A stretch of 64,000 bases of DNA from NCBI GenBank assembly GCA_024305405.1, contig JAKNDB010000108.1, positions 558,001 through 622,000 on the forward strand, given 5' to 3'. Below are positions 1 through 13,300 of the stretch, in pieces. The position numbers were made by a program, and so were the translations under genes. This stretch comes from Dirofilaria immitis (taxonomy: Eukaryota; Nematoda; Chromadorea; Rhabditida; Onchocercidae). The first letter of the stretch is position 1. The number at the start of each line of letters is the position of its first letter. The notes beneath the pieces were generated by a model. The model had not been told where the DNA came from and searched no databases. It saw nothing but the letters and a program-made list of their open reading frames with translations.

Positions 1-212
1 AAAAAAAACAAAAAAAACGATAACAGTATATAATAGTTTCGATTATTATCTTTTTTTTTTTGAAAGAAATAAAATTTAATTTATTTAAATTTAAAATAAA
101 ATTGAAAAGCAATAGATGACGTCGTTGATATAATATGCAAAAGTACTGTTTGAAGTAATAGAAAGAATGGGGGAGAAAAAAGAAAATCATTTCAACTTGT
201 TAGTTAAAATGA

Positions 213-215
<3 letters not shown>

Positions 216-248
<33 letters not shown>
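216..248. repeat. (TA)n microsatellite
   Basis: About 16 uninterrupted TA units in intergenic DNA. Confidence 0.95.
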
Positions 249-249
<1 letters not shown>

Positions 250-2474
250 TCAAGTATTTAAAGTACATTTCGGCAATAAGCCAAAACATCTTTAAGTAAC
301 ATTCATTCCAAAATTATCAAACACATCTCGATGATTATCACCGGATAATCCGATTTCCTGATAAAAAGGCGATGAAAAAAATAAGAAAGTAAACAAGCTT
401 TATAAAATGTTCATTTATTACGCATATAAAATATTCATCATTGTTTCATATTTAAACGAATGATGCAAGATTGATTTCTACAACGATTTTTGATGATATT
501 CTCGGATACATATCAGCTAAGAAAATTTCTTGCAACTGTTCTTGTGCTATCATTAATTTGATTATATTTTTGAACTAATATTAGTATGAATTGATTTTAT
601 TTGAATAGTTTAATTAACAGGAATATTTCGTTGATCCATATCTATCATATCAATTATCAAAATGTATAGAAATTTCAGTTGGAATTTTTCCTATTATTTT
701 TACGATGAAAATAATATTTTTCCTTTTAGAATATGTTCATTGTTTTTGCCTTTATTTATTTATTTTTTCTTTGGAGCATAATGATAATGTTATCATTCTC
801 TTTTCTTAATTATCACTATAATAAAAAAATTATCAAATAATTGTTAAATTATTAAAAAAATTTCCATTTAAATAAGATAATAGCTGTGAATAGAAATTAA
901 AAGCTTTTAATACGAAACAATAATAGCTAATAATCAATACCTAAAGCAGCACCACATTATCAATGCACGCTTTGCCAATTATCTTTCATAAATTGATCGA
1001 TAATTAGACGAAATTCATTTTCTTCATATTTGACAAGTATGCCAAAATATATTATAGAATGCAATAAAATACGACGAATAATATCAGTATTTTCGAGATT
1101 CACAGCCAGCATATTTTATTTCAAAATGAAATGATTCTTGGAAGCGTTGTCTATTGAAACTTTTGACCTAAAAATCAATCGCTAAAATATCCGTTAGTCC
1201 AATTTAATCATATCTAATCTAGTTTTATGTAAAGCTGATCCAGTTCAGGCTTATTCTAATCTTATGTTATCTACTCTCTGTTACACTTAATCGAAAACAG
1301 ACTAATATATAAAATATTTAATAACACTCCTCTATTCTCCTAAAAACCCTTTCTAAATTTCATTGAAATGAATGAAGCCAATAACAAAATATATAAAGAG
1401 CAAAGAAAAAAATAAAAATAAAAAACTTTTTTCTTGGCTCAAAATAAATAAATAGGCGTTCGATGAGAAAGTGAATGAGCTGCAATTTTCACTATTTTTC
1501 AGTCTAATAATATTGATCATAGGCTATATAATAAGAACATAATTGCAATAAATATGATATATAATAGTAATGATAAAGTTGAAGCACAAGAAAAAAAACA
1601 AATGATATGATAAGCTATAGTTATCATAAAGAAAAAAAAAAACAACAACACACCAACAAAATATTACTTACTACTATGATAAAATTTTTACATAAAATAA
1701 GAAATAATTTTTGATCGTCATATATATATATATATATTAATATTTTCAATGCATAAAGGTTGAAGGTTGAAGTTGAAAGGTTAAAATGCTAAAAAAGAAG
1801 AAAAAGAAAAACAAATTTGACAGTACATTGTAAATGACTGGTCAAAATTTAATAAAAATAACCAATGGCTATAAGTTTTTTTGGGACATTAGCACTTGAT
1901 GGTTTTCTCGACGGATATATTTAAATTTTGAATGGAAAAAGGCTCATTCATTTATCCATCCATCCATCTATCCTAGCACTACCATCAACATCATCACTAC
2001 ACCAAACAGCCTCATCAATGACATCTGACATAGTCCCTTACTCTTTTTTTTTTTTTTTTTTTTTTGCTAATAATCACTCTTGCCAATCTCCAAACCAATC
2101 CACTCTTTTCTCGATAACTAAATACAAACGGATTCCTGTAGTTTTTTTTTTTTTTATTTCAAGATTATTAGGCATATTAAATAATTTTGTCCTATTTGAT
2201 AATCTATCTTAGCATAAACAGATAAGATGATATGATAAGGTGATATAGCAGCATAGCACAACAACAGTAGGCAATAGAAATAGCACACTTCTAAAATCAT
2301 TTCTAACTTTTAATATTTAGGCTGAAAAAGAAAGAAGAAAAAAAAAAAAGGTGATATCAAAGGTAAATCATTGCTAATTATCATAACATGTAACAATTCT
2401 CAAATTGACATTAACAAATCAATGTTTCAATTTTTCTCACTTTTTTGTTCGTTCTTTCCCAAGGGTAAAAATAT

Positions 2475-2475
<1 letters not shown>

Positions 2476-2511
<36 letters not shown>
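2476..2511. repeat. (CA)n microsatellite
   Basis: About 18 uninterrupted CA units. The apparent HTHT/VCVC peptides on both strands come from this repeat. Confidence 0.95.
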
Positions 2512-2515
<4 letters not shown>

Positions 2516-2930
2516 TATCCATCCGCCGCCTGAATATATTATCGATAATTTTGTGGTTAGATGAGGTAATAAGAGAAAAATTTGATAAGCTTTTTTTTTT
2601 TTTTTTTTTTGGCATATATTCTTCCTTCGCCAATTTGCAGTAGGCAAGCAAGTAGCAGCAATATAGTAGTAGTTTATAAATAAGGCAGCCAGAAGAAGAC
2701 GAAGGAGCCAAGTGAATAATTGCTATTCTTGTCAAAAAACCGTTCATTTCAAATATTGTTAACATATCTCAAAAAAAAAAAAAATATATCAATAATATTA
2801 TCACCTGGTATTCTTTATCATTATACATTCAGTAGTAATCGTATTATCAATAATAACAGTATATAATGATAATAACAAATAATAATAAGCAAAGACTTTT
2901 ATTATTGTAATATGAAGTGTTACTGTCATT

Positions 2931-2957
2931 GTTGTTATTGTTGTTGTTGTTGTTGTT
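2931..2957. repeat. (GTT)n microsatellite
   Basis: Nine or so GTT units, with one interruption just upstream. Confidence 0.9.
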
Positions 2958-3230
2958 AGCATTGTTGTTGATAATATTTGATTGCGATCACTTATGATTA
3001 ATGTTCTATTTCATTTTGGACTAACTAATTGGAAAAAATTTCATAGCTAATCGATAAATGGTATTTCTGTTGGGATGATTATAGTATAAAAGCTAACATT
3101 ACTGCTTAAAACTTACTTAGCAATATACCAGTTGACATAACAATTAGTAGCGATAGGAAAAGCAAGCACAAGAAAGCATGCAGAGCATGCAGATAGCAAG
3201 AAGTACGAATGTCACGGGAAGTATAGCTTT

Positions 3231-3380
3231 CTTGCTTGCTTGCTTGCTTGCTTGCTTGGCTGCACGCGCCCGATGATATGCTACTTACTACTTACTACTT
3301 GCTACTTGCTACTGCTACTTGCTACTGCTACTGCTACTGCAACTGCTATTTGCTACTACTACTGCTATTGCTACTGCAAC
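3231..3380. repeat. (TTGC)n followed by degenerate CTACTG/CTACTTG array
   Basis: A tetranucleotide TTGC tract (3231-3258) is followed after about 20 bases by roughly 100 bases of interlocking CTACTT, CTACTG and CTGCTA units. Open frames over it read as ACLL/YLLL/TATC repeats and are not genes. Confidence 0.9.
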
Positions 3381-3568
3381 TCGCACCGACATACAAACAA
3401 AATAGCTTTATTCAGCATGCCGCCTTGGCCGCTTAACATCTATCTCCAACCTCTCGACTAGCAAACTAACTGATGGGTAAAACTACTGCATGTCAGGCTC
3501 ATTCATTCTGCTTGACTAGTTCAGGTATGTCTTCTATGGAGGTGTTTAGATGTGTGTGTATGTGATGT

Positions 3569-3588
3569 TGTGTGTGTGTGTGTGTGTA
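3569..3588. repeat. (TG)n microsatellite
   Basis: Ten TG units within a TG-rich 50-base tract. Confidence 0.9.
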
Positions 3589-3702
3589 TATATGTAAGCA
3601 ATTTAGTCTTAAGGCATTTAATTACGTAGAAAGTATCACCTTTACGGAACCATATTCAAAACCATCATTTTAAAGAACGTTCAGGCCGATGTTCAAAATG
3701 GA

Positions 3703-3782
3703 AAACTTTTTCATTTACGACAAAAGCGCTTCTTTCACCTGAGTAACAGAGCAAACTTTTTCATCTGCGACAAAAGCGCTTC
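3703..3782. repeat. Two-copy direct repeat, period 50
   Basis: A segment of about 29 bases (AAACTTTTTCAT, two to three variable bases, CGACAAAAGCGCTT) occurs at about 3703 and again at about 3753. No function is evident. Confidence 0.8.
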
Positions 3783-4057
3783 ACTTACATTCTCCACCTG
3801 CTCCTTCTGCTTTCCTTTTCAAAAATGAAAACAAAAAAAAGGAAAGAAAAACAATGCATTATTGAGCGAAGAAAAAAGACAAAATTAATTTCGCGTAAAT
3901 TAAGGCCTAATCGTAGCTAATATTCACTTTAACATAAATTAAGGCTTAGTAATTTTATTTGATCCAAAAATTTTTACTTTCAATTTCTCCAACGAAATGA
4001 TAAACTAAAAGTTGGCGATGCATTAGTAATATCAATAATGCAATAATAATGATAATT

Positions 4058-4098
4058 AGTTTATAATAATAATGGAATAATAATAATAATAATTAGTT

Positions 4099-4132
<34 letters not shown>

Positions 4133-4140
4133 GAATAATG

Positions 4141-4192
<52 letters not shown>

Positions 4193-4234
4193 TAATAATA
4201 ATAATGATAATGGAATAATAATAATAATAATAAT
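4058..4234. repeat. (AAT/ATT)n microsatellite array
   Basis: Almost 180 bases of AAT repeats with scattered GGA and TGA interruptions. It creates artefactual poly-isoleucine and poly-leucine frames on the minus strand. Confidence 0.95.
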
Positions 4235-7200
4235 ATTGGACAAAAGGAAATACTTCACGTAAATTATCATAATAAAAAATATAAAAAGGGTAGTGAAAAT
4301 GGAAAGAAAAAAAGAAAATTGGAAAACAAATTTTGAAGATTGCAACAGAAAATATGTTTGTTGTAACCATATTTTCCATAAAATAATTGGTTTTTTTTTT
4401 TTTTTTCATCTTTTCTCGACATTTATTATCTTTAATATTTCAATAGTTTTTTTATTATTATTATTACTTTTTTTCTAAAAAAAAAAAAAAACGAAATGCT
4501 TTTGTGATAATGAAATTTATAAAATTGTGTAATTATATTCCTCTTATCATGAAAGAGCAATATTTGCTCTTTTTTTTTTTTTTATGCATTTCAATAATTT
4601 TAATTTGCTTTTGTTAATTTAATAGATGTTGAAAGACAGGACATTTTAATGAATTATGATAATATGATCAAATCTGATAGCTTGAGAGGTTGTTAACGTT
4701 TGGCTTATTTTTCTTTAAATCTTTATGAAAAATGATAATTTGATATTTGATTGTATATGAAATATATATGTATATTTTTGCTAAAATAAATATTATATTT
4801 ATTAAAGTTTAACAACTTTTTCTACAACCTTTTTGTTTTCTTATGAATGTTTTCGATTGCTGGACGAATATTAGAATCGAAATGATGATAATAAAATATA
4901 CTATGAAATGAAAAATCGGAAAACCGAATAGTAGAAAGTTTACTTCCCCCTCCCCCATTTTTTTTTCCTTTCACTCGTCACATCCTTAAATTTAAGTGAA
5001 AACATCAATTTTTATTTTGCTAAAAGATAAAAGACATTTGAAATGGTTTTATCACATTTGGGACACATAAAAATCAAACTTCTAAATCATTGATAAGCAA
5101 AAAAATTCCTGATTTATCCATTTAGATCAAATAAAAGTGGAAATGATAATAAAATGGATAAAAATTTTCAATAATTCTAATAATTCACATTCTTAAACGA
5201 TCAAATAATATCAATGATAAGATTATAATAATATTTTCCTTTTCCTCAACAAATATTTTTCGTCAGCTGGCCTCATTCTCGTACCGCAATAAATATAAAC
5301 TAATTTATAATGAAAAAGGCAATGAATGCAGTGAATAATTTGGATATTATCAATGAATTAAAAAGAAATGAAATATTATTTCAGCTTTATGATGAGATAA
5401 ATTTGATTCGTGATAGTAATAATTCATTGATAAGACTAATTATGATCCATCTATGTATATAGTATTTTAATTCCTTTTTCATTAATAAATAAAATATCAC
5501 GCTTCAAACAAAGAATATTTTTTTACAAAGCTTCGAAAACTTTAAATAAAAAACAAAATTTTAATTGAAAAAGTTTACAAAAAGATATCAAAATTCTATC
5601 AAAATGTTTGGATAATTTTAAATTTTGAATTTAACAATATACTGGGAATTAGTTTTTCTTCAAATAAATTTGAAATGTAGATAGATAGTTCAAGTTCAAA
5701 GAAAATGTTAATAATAAATTATGATATGATCGCTTATCATCATGTAGTTGTCTTCTTCTATCATGATAACTTCACCTTGAATATAATTACGAAAATATTA
5801 GAACGGAAACATTTTATAGATAATTGAAAAAAATGAAACTTAAAGTAATAAATGTTGCATCAGAAACCTTTAGTGCAATATTATCAAAGTTAATTATGCT
5901 TCATTAGGCTTTCTCGTCGAGAATGAGCAGACTATTAAGTTATTTGGTGGATCAAAAAAAAAAACGAAAAAACGGAAGAGTTCGAAATGTTACTAAAACA
6001 AAATAAGATGCGATATATAGAGATTTCAGGAAGTAATATAATGCTAATTTTCAAGCTTGAAAGAAAATATCACACCAATATCGAGAATAACTGTTTAATC
6101 CATAAAAAAAAAAAAAGAAATTGGTGTATAATTGAATTTTCAAAATGAGATATTTTATATGGAAAAAAGAAAAAGCACACATTTCTTTTTTCTTTAGCAG
6201 CATTATTCAAATTCTATAATAATATTTGGATAAATCAGTTATATATGCAAATGAATGGCTTAGTTTACATTTATAATTTTAAAACTTTGTTTTTGGTAAA
6301 ATTTGAACAAATTTCCCTAAAACTAAAATTTACCAAATTTAAAATGCTCAAATTTATTAGCTTCTTTACAGCCTTTTTTTTTCTTATTTTTTTAAGGCCA
6401 TTTTCATCTTTAAAACTTTTTTTTTTTTTTTTCATACTTCTTTCACACAATCCTTCATCTCATCATCTATTTTCATCAACTTTTCAAGCTTACTTTTTGC
6501 CAATCTATCATTTATTTTATATTTTCAAATTTCAAATATTTAACGCCAACTATTATTGCATTTTGAAAATATCGAATAAATTTGTTTATAATTTAATTGA
6601 AATATCTTATATATATATATATGAAAGTGAAACTAATATTATGCAGCGATAATTAGCTATTTTATAATTTTCAAAAATTTCAAATTCATTACCAATTATA
6701 ATTTCCAATTTTCTCTTTTCCTTTGCAAGAAAATTTTGAATTTGAATTTGCTTTTTTTTTTTTAAATTATAATTTTGATATATGATAATTTAAAAGTAAA
6801 ATCTGGGAAAAAAAAATGAAAACTTTTCATACTGCATAACATATGGTGTGTGTAATATTTCTCACAATTTCAATAGATTGATATTTCAAATGTTGGAATG
6901 ATGATGTAGGAACGAACAATTTCAACTAAAATCAAATAGGAGACGACGATAGGGATATAGTGAAGCAAAATTTTGATCGTACATGTAGATAAATAAAATT
7001 TGTCACAAAAAAAAAAAAAAAAAAATAAGGAAACAGCTTATTGGCCAAATAATAGAAATATCAATCAGATATCAATGGCTACTACTTTACTTTACAACAT
7101 TGCTTATTTCATTTCTTCTTTTTTGTTAAAGTTTATTTTGTCATCAATTTAGTAATTTAAATTTTTACTAACTTATCTTTTTTTCTTTTGAATAGCTAAA

Positions 7201-8098
7201 ACTGCTCTTGTCTTGCATTTGTTTTACGTTGTTGCAACAAAAAAAAAAAAAAATATTGGCAGTAAAAAATTTGCATGAATTGTTAATAATTGAAAAATTA
7301 TTATGAAATTGGATGAGAATAAAGTTTTTTTTAAAAAAAAAATAAATACCTTTATCAATAACTTTACGGTAAGAAATTTGATAAATTTAAAAACTTAAAA
7401 GGGTTATTTTGTTCTTTGAACCGAATAATACTAAACTTTCATCCTTGTTTCCTATTTTCGTTTCATTCTTAATTCACAAGGGGATGTTTCATCATTGGAG
7501 CAGACATATCTTGCAATCAAACCTTAACTATCAACCGATTCCGTATGCAATTTTTTTTTTCCACTCCTGACATTAAAGTTTGAGAGATTTCTTGGATCAA
7601 TCATTTTGGCATGAACTTTAAGAGCCTCATTTGATTCCTTTTATTAAAACTTCTTTTTCCCTCCCTCTCTCCCCCTCTCTCATCTATCAGTTAAAAATAG
7701 TAAAAAAATAATAATTTACAAAAGAAAAGTAGGAAAATATTGTAAAAAAAAAAAAGAGAAAAAACCAAAAATCAAAAGGGAAAAATGAATTGTAAATTGA
7801 GGAAGAGGATAAAAATGAAGGAAAAAGTGTGGAAAGATAAAGGAAGAAGCAATACGGTTTTGGTGAAAAATGGATGAAGTAAACTATCATTTTATATATG
7901 CTTTCCATGCTGTTTAGGACATTTTCGGGACAATTTCGTTTTGTTTAATGAGAAGTCCATTTCCGTCTTATAAGTTGTGAAAATGGCCAAGAGAATGAGG
8001 AACGGACATCTCGACAAAGCTTTTGGCCTAATACTTCATGGTGAACCTTTGAAGTGATAGAAGAGGAGAAATGGGAGGAGAAGTGGGAGGAGTGGGAG

Positions 8099-8122
8099 AA
8101 GGAGGAGGAGGAGGAGGAGGAA
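8099..8122. repeat. (GGA)n microsatellite
   Basis: Eight GGA units inside a purine-rich tract from about 8058 to 8130. Confidence 0.9.
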
Positions 8123-8478
8123 TGGGAAAGACTCAAATAATGACTACTATATTTATTGATCAATGGAAAAAAAAAGTTTATTTTCCACCTCCTACATCTC
8201 CTCCTCATTTTACTACCTCCTCCGCATCTATTCCTTTCTGAAATTTCAAAGCTCATTTCACATTAGCATACCACGTAATAAAAAAAAAAAAAAAATTTAC
8301 TATATCAGTTGAAGGCAATCAAAATTGGATTTCATTTTAGCTATCACTTATTCTTCCAATTTACCAATCTCATTTTCTTTTTTTTTTTTTGTTAAGCTTT
8401 CAATGTAGCTAAAAAAGAATCTGATATAGCTAACTGACTTGAAAAGAAAAGATTAGAAAGAGAAATAAAGAAAGGGAA

Positions 8479-8507
8479 AGAGAGAGAGAGAGAGAGTCTC
8501 TCTCTCT
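8479..8507. repeat. (GA)n-(TC)n inverted repeat
   Basis: A run of AG dinucleotides turns directly into TC dinucleotides, giving perfectly complementary arms of about 11 bases that could fold into a hairpin or cruciform. Confidence 0.85.
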
Positions 8508-10367
8508 TTGCTAAATCTAACAATTTTTTTCCCGAATTATTTGCGTTCATAAATTTTATTGTATCGAAAATATAAATCTTGCAGTAATAGTAGTGGAAGC
8601 AGTATTTTTTTTTTTTTTTTACTCTCTCTATTACTAAAAATTTTCCTTTCTCTTTTAATTTGCATATTGAATTATTGATGATAAAATTATTATATAAATT
8701 CAAAATTCTCTTAATTAAATTATCTAAATCTGTTGATAAATTAATGAATATATCGAATATTCAAAAGAGAGGAATAATTTTGAATGTGTGAAATAATTAT
8801 CGCTTTAGTTAAATCGAAAGATGATAATGATAATGATAATTCATGCGATATGCTTAATATATCAAATTTTTAATAATAACAATTTTATTAATTTAAAAAA
8901 AAAAAAAAACTCAGATAAATCGAAAATTTTCCAAATCATACGTATGGAAAATAATGAATTTACAATTTACTATTCATATGGGAATATTAGATGAAAGTGA
9001 AATTATATCAATTCTCATTTGTTTTGCTTACATTTTATAGGTTATATAGGAACAAGAATGAAAAAAGAATTATTTTTTATTCTGATATTTATAATATTAG
9101 ATAGGGAAAGTTTCCTTTTTTTCATATAAAATTTAAAAAAAAAAAACAAAAAGGTTAAACGGTAATCATATCAAAGATAATTGGATGGAGAAGTTTTATT
9201 TTATCGTAGAAAAATTGAATACGAAAATTTTTAATAAAAAAAAAAAGAAATTGTTGTAAATTAAATAACAATACAATTCAATGGTCTCATAAAATGAACA
9301 TTTAAAATAATATGGTAATTTTCATTACTAATTTATCAAATAATTCATTTCAATAATAAATTATAAATTGAAATTTTGATTAATCAACAATTAACCTAAT
9401 TGTTGATAATACGATGTTATTGGAGAAGGATTTTTTATTTATTTATTTTTTTAATTAATTTATTCAAAAAATTTTTGGATATTCAAAAAAATTGACTAAA
9501 TTATCGTATATATGTATATATATATAAAGTAACTAAAACATACGTAAAATTTTAAGAATTATTTTAAAAATTTTTACATGACTTTTGAGGAAAAAGTTAC
9601 AATTTATATATTAAATACATGAATTAATCTTGGATTTTTTTTTTGCTTTAGTGGCCGAACCGGTAAATTGAATCTCGGGATGAGATAGAAATATCATGTT
9701 GTGACATATTAGTATTTGATAATTTGGCGGTTGTCAAAGATTAAAATTTACCTTTATGAATAGTAAGAAGTTGATTTTGTTGTTCTTTTTTCGATAATTT
9801 ATTACAATTCTAATTGAGAGAACAAGAAAAAAGTGATGATTCATACATATTGCATTGAGCACTGTGACTCATGCTGTGGCCGTATATTTCATCAACGTTT
9901 TGGACTTCGGGTTTTCTGGTAGGCGTTGGGTTGTCATATCTTTTTTATCGTTATTATGATACTATCTTGAACGCTTAGTGGGAAGATAGGGGTTAAGGTT
10001 GAATAAATTGCTGGTCTTGGATTTTCTAAACATCATTCTGTGCTTCAGCTGTAGTGCCAACTTTTTGATCTTCATGAAATGTCATCATTTTCAAAATGAA
10101 TGTTTACATTATTATAGTTCACTCCTTTATTTTCGTTTAAAATATTGTTTTATATTCAATTAGCAAAATGATATAAAAAGTGAAGTAAAAATTAGGCTCA
10201 TTTGTTTTTGTAATTCACTTGCTGTTTACTTTATCTGCCTAATGTGAATTCCTTGAAATTGGTTTTCAAATGAAATTTCTTTAGCATTAATCAGATCCGG
10301 AAACATTCTTTTGACGAATTCAGTTTTGTTCTTTTAGTTTGGGCATACGTGAAACATCATCACGATT

Positions 10368-13300
10368 ATGTCTACATCACGTGAAAAGGATAAATCAAAA
10401 GTAAGTCGTATTCGTGTTTATATTTGTTTTTATAGTGGTAATGAAATATGATATATTTTTTCATGAATTATACTTTAAAGAATTTGGTTTGATGTTTGAA
10501 TGACTTGGCATCGGCTAGCTAAGCAAGCTTAACTTTGGCAAGAGATTTACTACAAAAAAAAGTCCAGAATATGTTTTTGCTATTGATTATGAGGTTTTTA
10601 TTCCAGGACCTAATATGATCCGTCCTTGATTCCCGGTGAATTATTTTGTTTGGATTGATTATTGCTGAATCTTAAACAAATGTGATTATTTCAGGTTCGA
10701 CTAAGAAGTATATTAGGACGTTTTTTCAATTCAAATAACAATGAAGTCAATTCTTCCTCATCATCATATTATTCTGGCCCGGGAGAAATCAGTTCGCCTT
10801 ATAATACTGTCCATCGAATACATGTTGGTTACGATGGCAAGAAATTCACGGGCTTGCCACAACCTTGGATGGACACATTGCTTCGTGATATTAGGTCAGC
10901 GTTAAATTCTTCCTGAAATATTCAGAGTTATTTATTAATTTTAGATAAGACTGAAATGTGATCAATTTACCTGCAAATATACAAAGTGGAATAAATGTTG
11001 CCATTAATTGTTATCACTCGCTTTTAGTGAAGCCGATCAGAAGAAGAATCCTTCAGCAGTTGTTTTGGCATTAAAATTTTATGCAAAAACTGTTATGGCA
11101 CAGGAAGCTGATAAACAAAAGTTTATGATTACAAATTCTCAGTTACCATTTGATGACGAAAATGATGAGGAACCTACGGCGCCTAGTCAGCCAGTCGCAA
11201 AAACGGATGATATGGGCAATAGTTAATACTTTCCAATATAATTCATACATTTTTATCAAATTAAGGAACAGTCCATTCGAAAATGAAGTTCACATCTATT
11301 TATAGTAAAAGAGTCTCGAGCTGTGGAGAGCGATAACTCAGAAGAAATGCACACAGCAGTTCCAGCTATTGCGAATAATGAAAATGAAAATTCCATAGCA
11401 GCACCTCCCATAATACCACCTCGATATTCACAGCATCCTTCCGCACCACCATTACCACCATCACGAAATTCAAATAGGTAAATGGCGCTTTCCCACAGTG
11501 GTTTTTGAAGTAATGCATTTTGTATTTGTTGGAAAATTCGATATCCAACCACTGTTTTTTAATTTTTGTTTTAGATAAGTTCTCGATTATTTTCTAGCTC
11601 AAGTTTTTGCCATTTGCAGCGCTACAATAGTCAGTGAAGAAAATAGTGAAGTTGTTGCAAACGAAGTGTTTACCAAATCAGCAGTAAAAAGCGGCACTCG
11701 GAAAACACCACCTCCACTACCACCAAAACCAGCGGTTTGTAATCATTCATAATCTGTTATTGCTTATGATAATTTCATAAAAAAATATCATCCAAATACC
11801 ACTTTATAGAAATCAAAACTTCAAACATTAGGATTTAAGTTTCTTACAGAAAGGAAAAAATGAGTAGTAAGCATTTAGGAGATGAAGAGACGCTAGTGTT
11901 CAGGAAGTGGGAAATGATATTTCCATTCAATTTCGAATTATTTTTATTCTCAGTTTCTACAAATCTTGTACTATGAATGTAGAAAAACGCGAAAGTATTA
12001 AATTTGACGGAAAAGCCATTGTCTCTTGATATTTACTATTAAGTAATCTCCACCCATAATTTTGTGCTCAATTTCAGTCGAAAATAGTGATTTAATGCAC
12101 ATAAGAAAGTCAAATATTTTTCATGTTTGCACACTATTTTGTTTATGAAATAATTGAATCATTAGTGGAGACATTTCGGTAACAAAATGAACGAATATCC
12201 ATCAAGTATTCGTTTTCATTTCTAATTCGCCTTTGACATTTGGATAATCACATAAGAGTACTGGCGAGTTCTCAGTTTTTTTATTTACTATTTTTCCTTT
12301 TTTTTTTTGTGAAATAATCTGATTCATTAAAAACCAGGAAGTAAAAGGACCATTATTTTGAAAATTATTTTTCTATAAGATTCAAAGCGTAGTTTATAAC
12401 AGATCTATCGTCGTATAGATTGGAATAATTATGACATTTAAATTAGCTTATCCATCCATTTTTTCAAAAATCTTAGCAGCGCAACAGAAAGAATACCGGT
12501 ATGAGAAATAGATTTTTCATTTCGAACAAAAGTGTTTGACACTAATTTCGCATCGTTAAACTCCATGACATTTCAATTAAAGACAACAAAAGGAAGGAAG
12601 AACAGGGAGAATTGGATTGGGAGAGACTGGCGAAGGAACAGACAGGAAAGTGAGAAAATTTCTCGGTGCCACCCATAAAGGTGTGATACTAGTATCATTA
12701 ACACTTTAGTAATTGCAAATCTGTTTTTTTCTTTCTTTTTTTTACATGTACTGATGTTATTTTAAGGGCAATTTATTGCATCTAATTTAGAATGAAAGAA
12801 ATTACATGCTTGTATTTAAAATTGATTACCTGCTCATATATTCTCCACATAACTAGTGCTTGCCCATACCCACGACGTATCATCATTTAGGTGATGAAGT
12901 GTGCATACTTGTTTGATGTATTATTTATCACGCTAGTTCGTGACGTTTTCACTGCGATATTCAGCTATTAGAAGAGTCCGTTCTGTTTTGAAAATTCTTG
13001 TCTGTTGATACCATCATATTTCGAAACCATTGTTAGAGGAAATTATTTATCATTTTTGCACATACTGATTTATTTAACGAACTAGTTTACTGCGAAGTAT
13101 TATTTTATCCCGTTGGTATTAAATTCGCTTCGTATCGTCAGTTGAGAGTTTTTTGCTTCCTTCAGTCATAGGTTATTTCTACATCAGTACCATTCTTCGC
13201 AAAGAATTAGAAAATGTGCAACCCATTTATGCCTCGAATTACTTTTGGCGTCATGTCACCTTTCTCGGCTTACATCGATTTCATTGGAAATGAGCTAGCG

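Larger units (their letters stand above)
1..10367. other. Gene-poor A/T-rich intergenic region
   Basis: More than 10 kb without any recognisable gene. Open frames here are translations of homopolymers and microsatellites (poly-F, poly-I, poly-L, HTHTHT and similar) with no conserved motif and no plausible exon structure. The stretch holds many T or A runs of 10-22 bases and several microsatellites listed separately. Between about 9.65 and 10.3 kb base composition becomes more balanced, approaching the kinase gene start. This part may contain its promoter and 5' UTR, but I see no defined element. Confidence 0.75.

Noticed and set aside
1928..2765. Several open frames on both strands rich in F, HT or VC
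   Set aside because: Caused by poly-T runs and a CA repeat.
4061..4409. Minus-strand poly-I/poly-L open frames
   Set aside because: Translations of an AAT microsatellite without start context or conserved sequence.
11256..11552. Minus-strand open frames over the PAK N-terminal region
   Set aside because: Antisense to exon 4, which fits in phase with the rest of the kinase gene.
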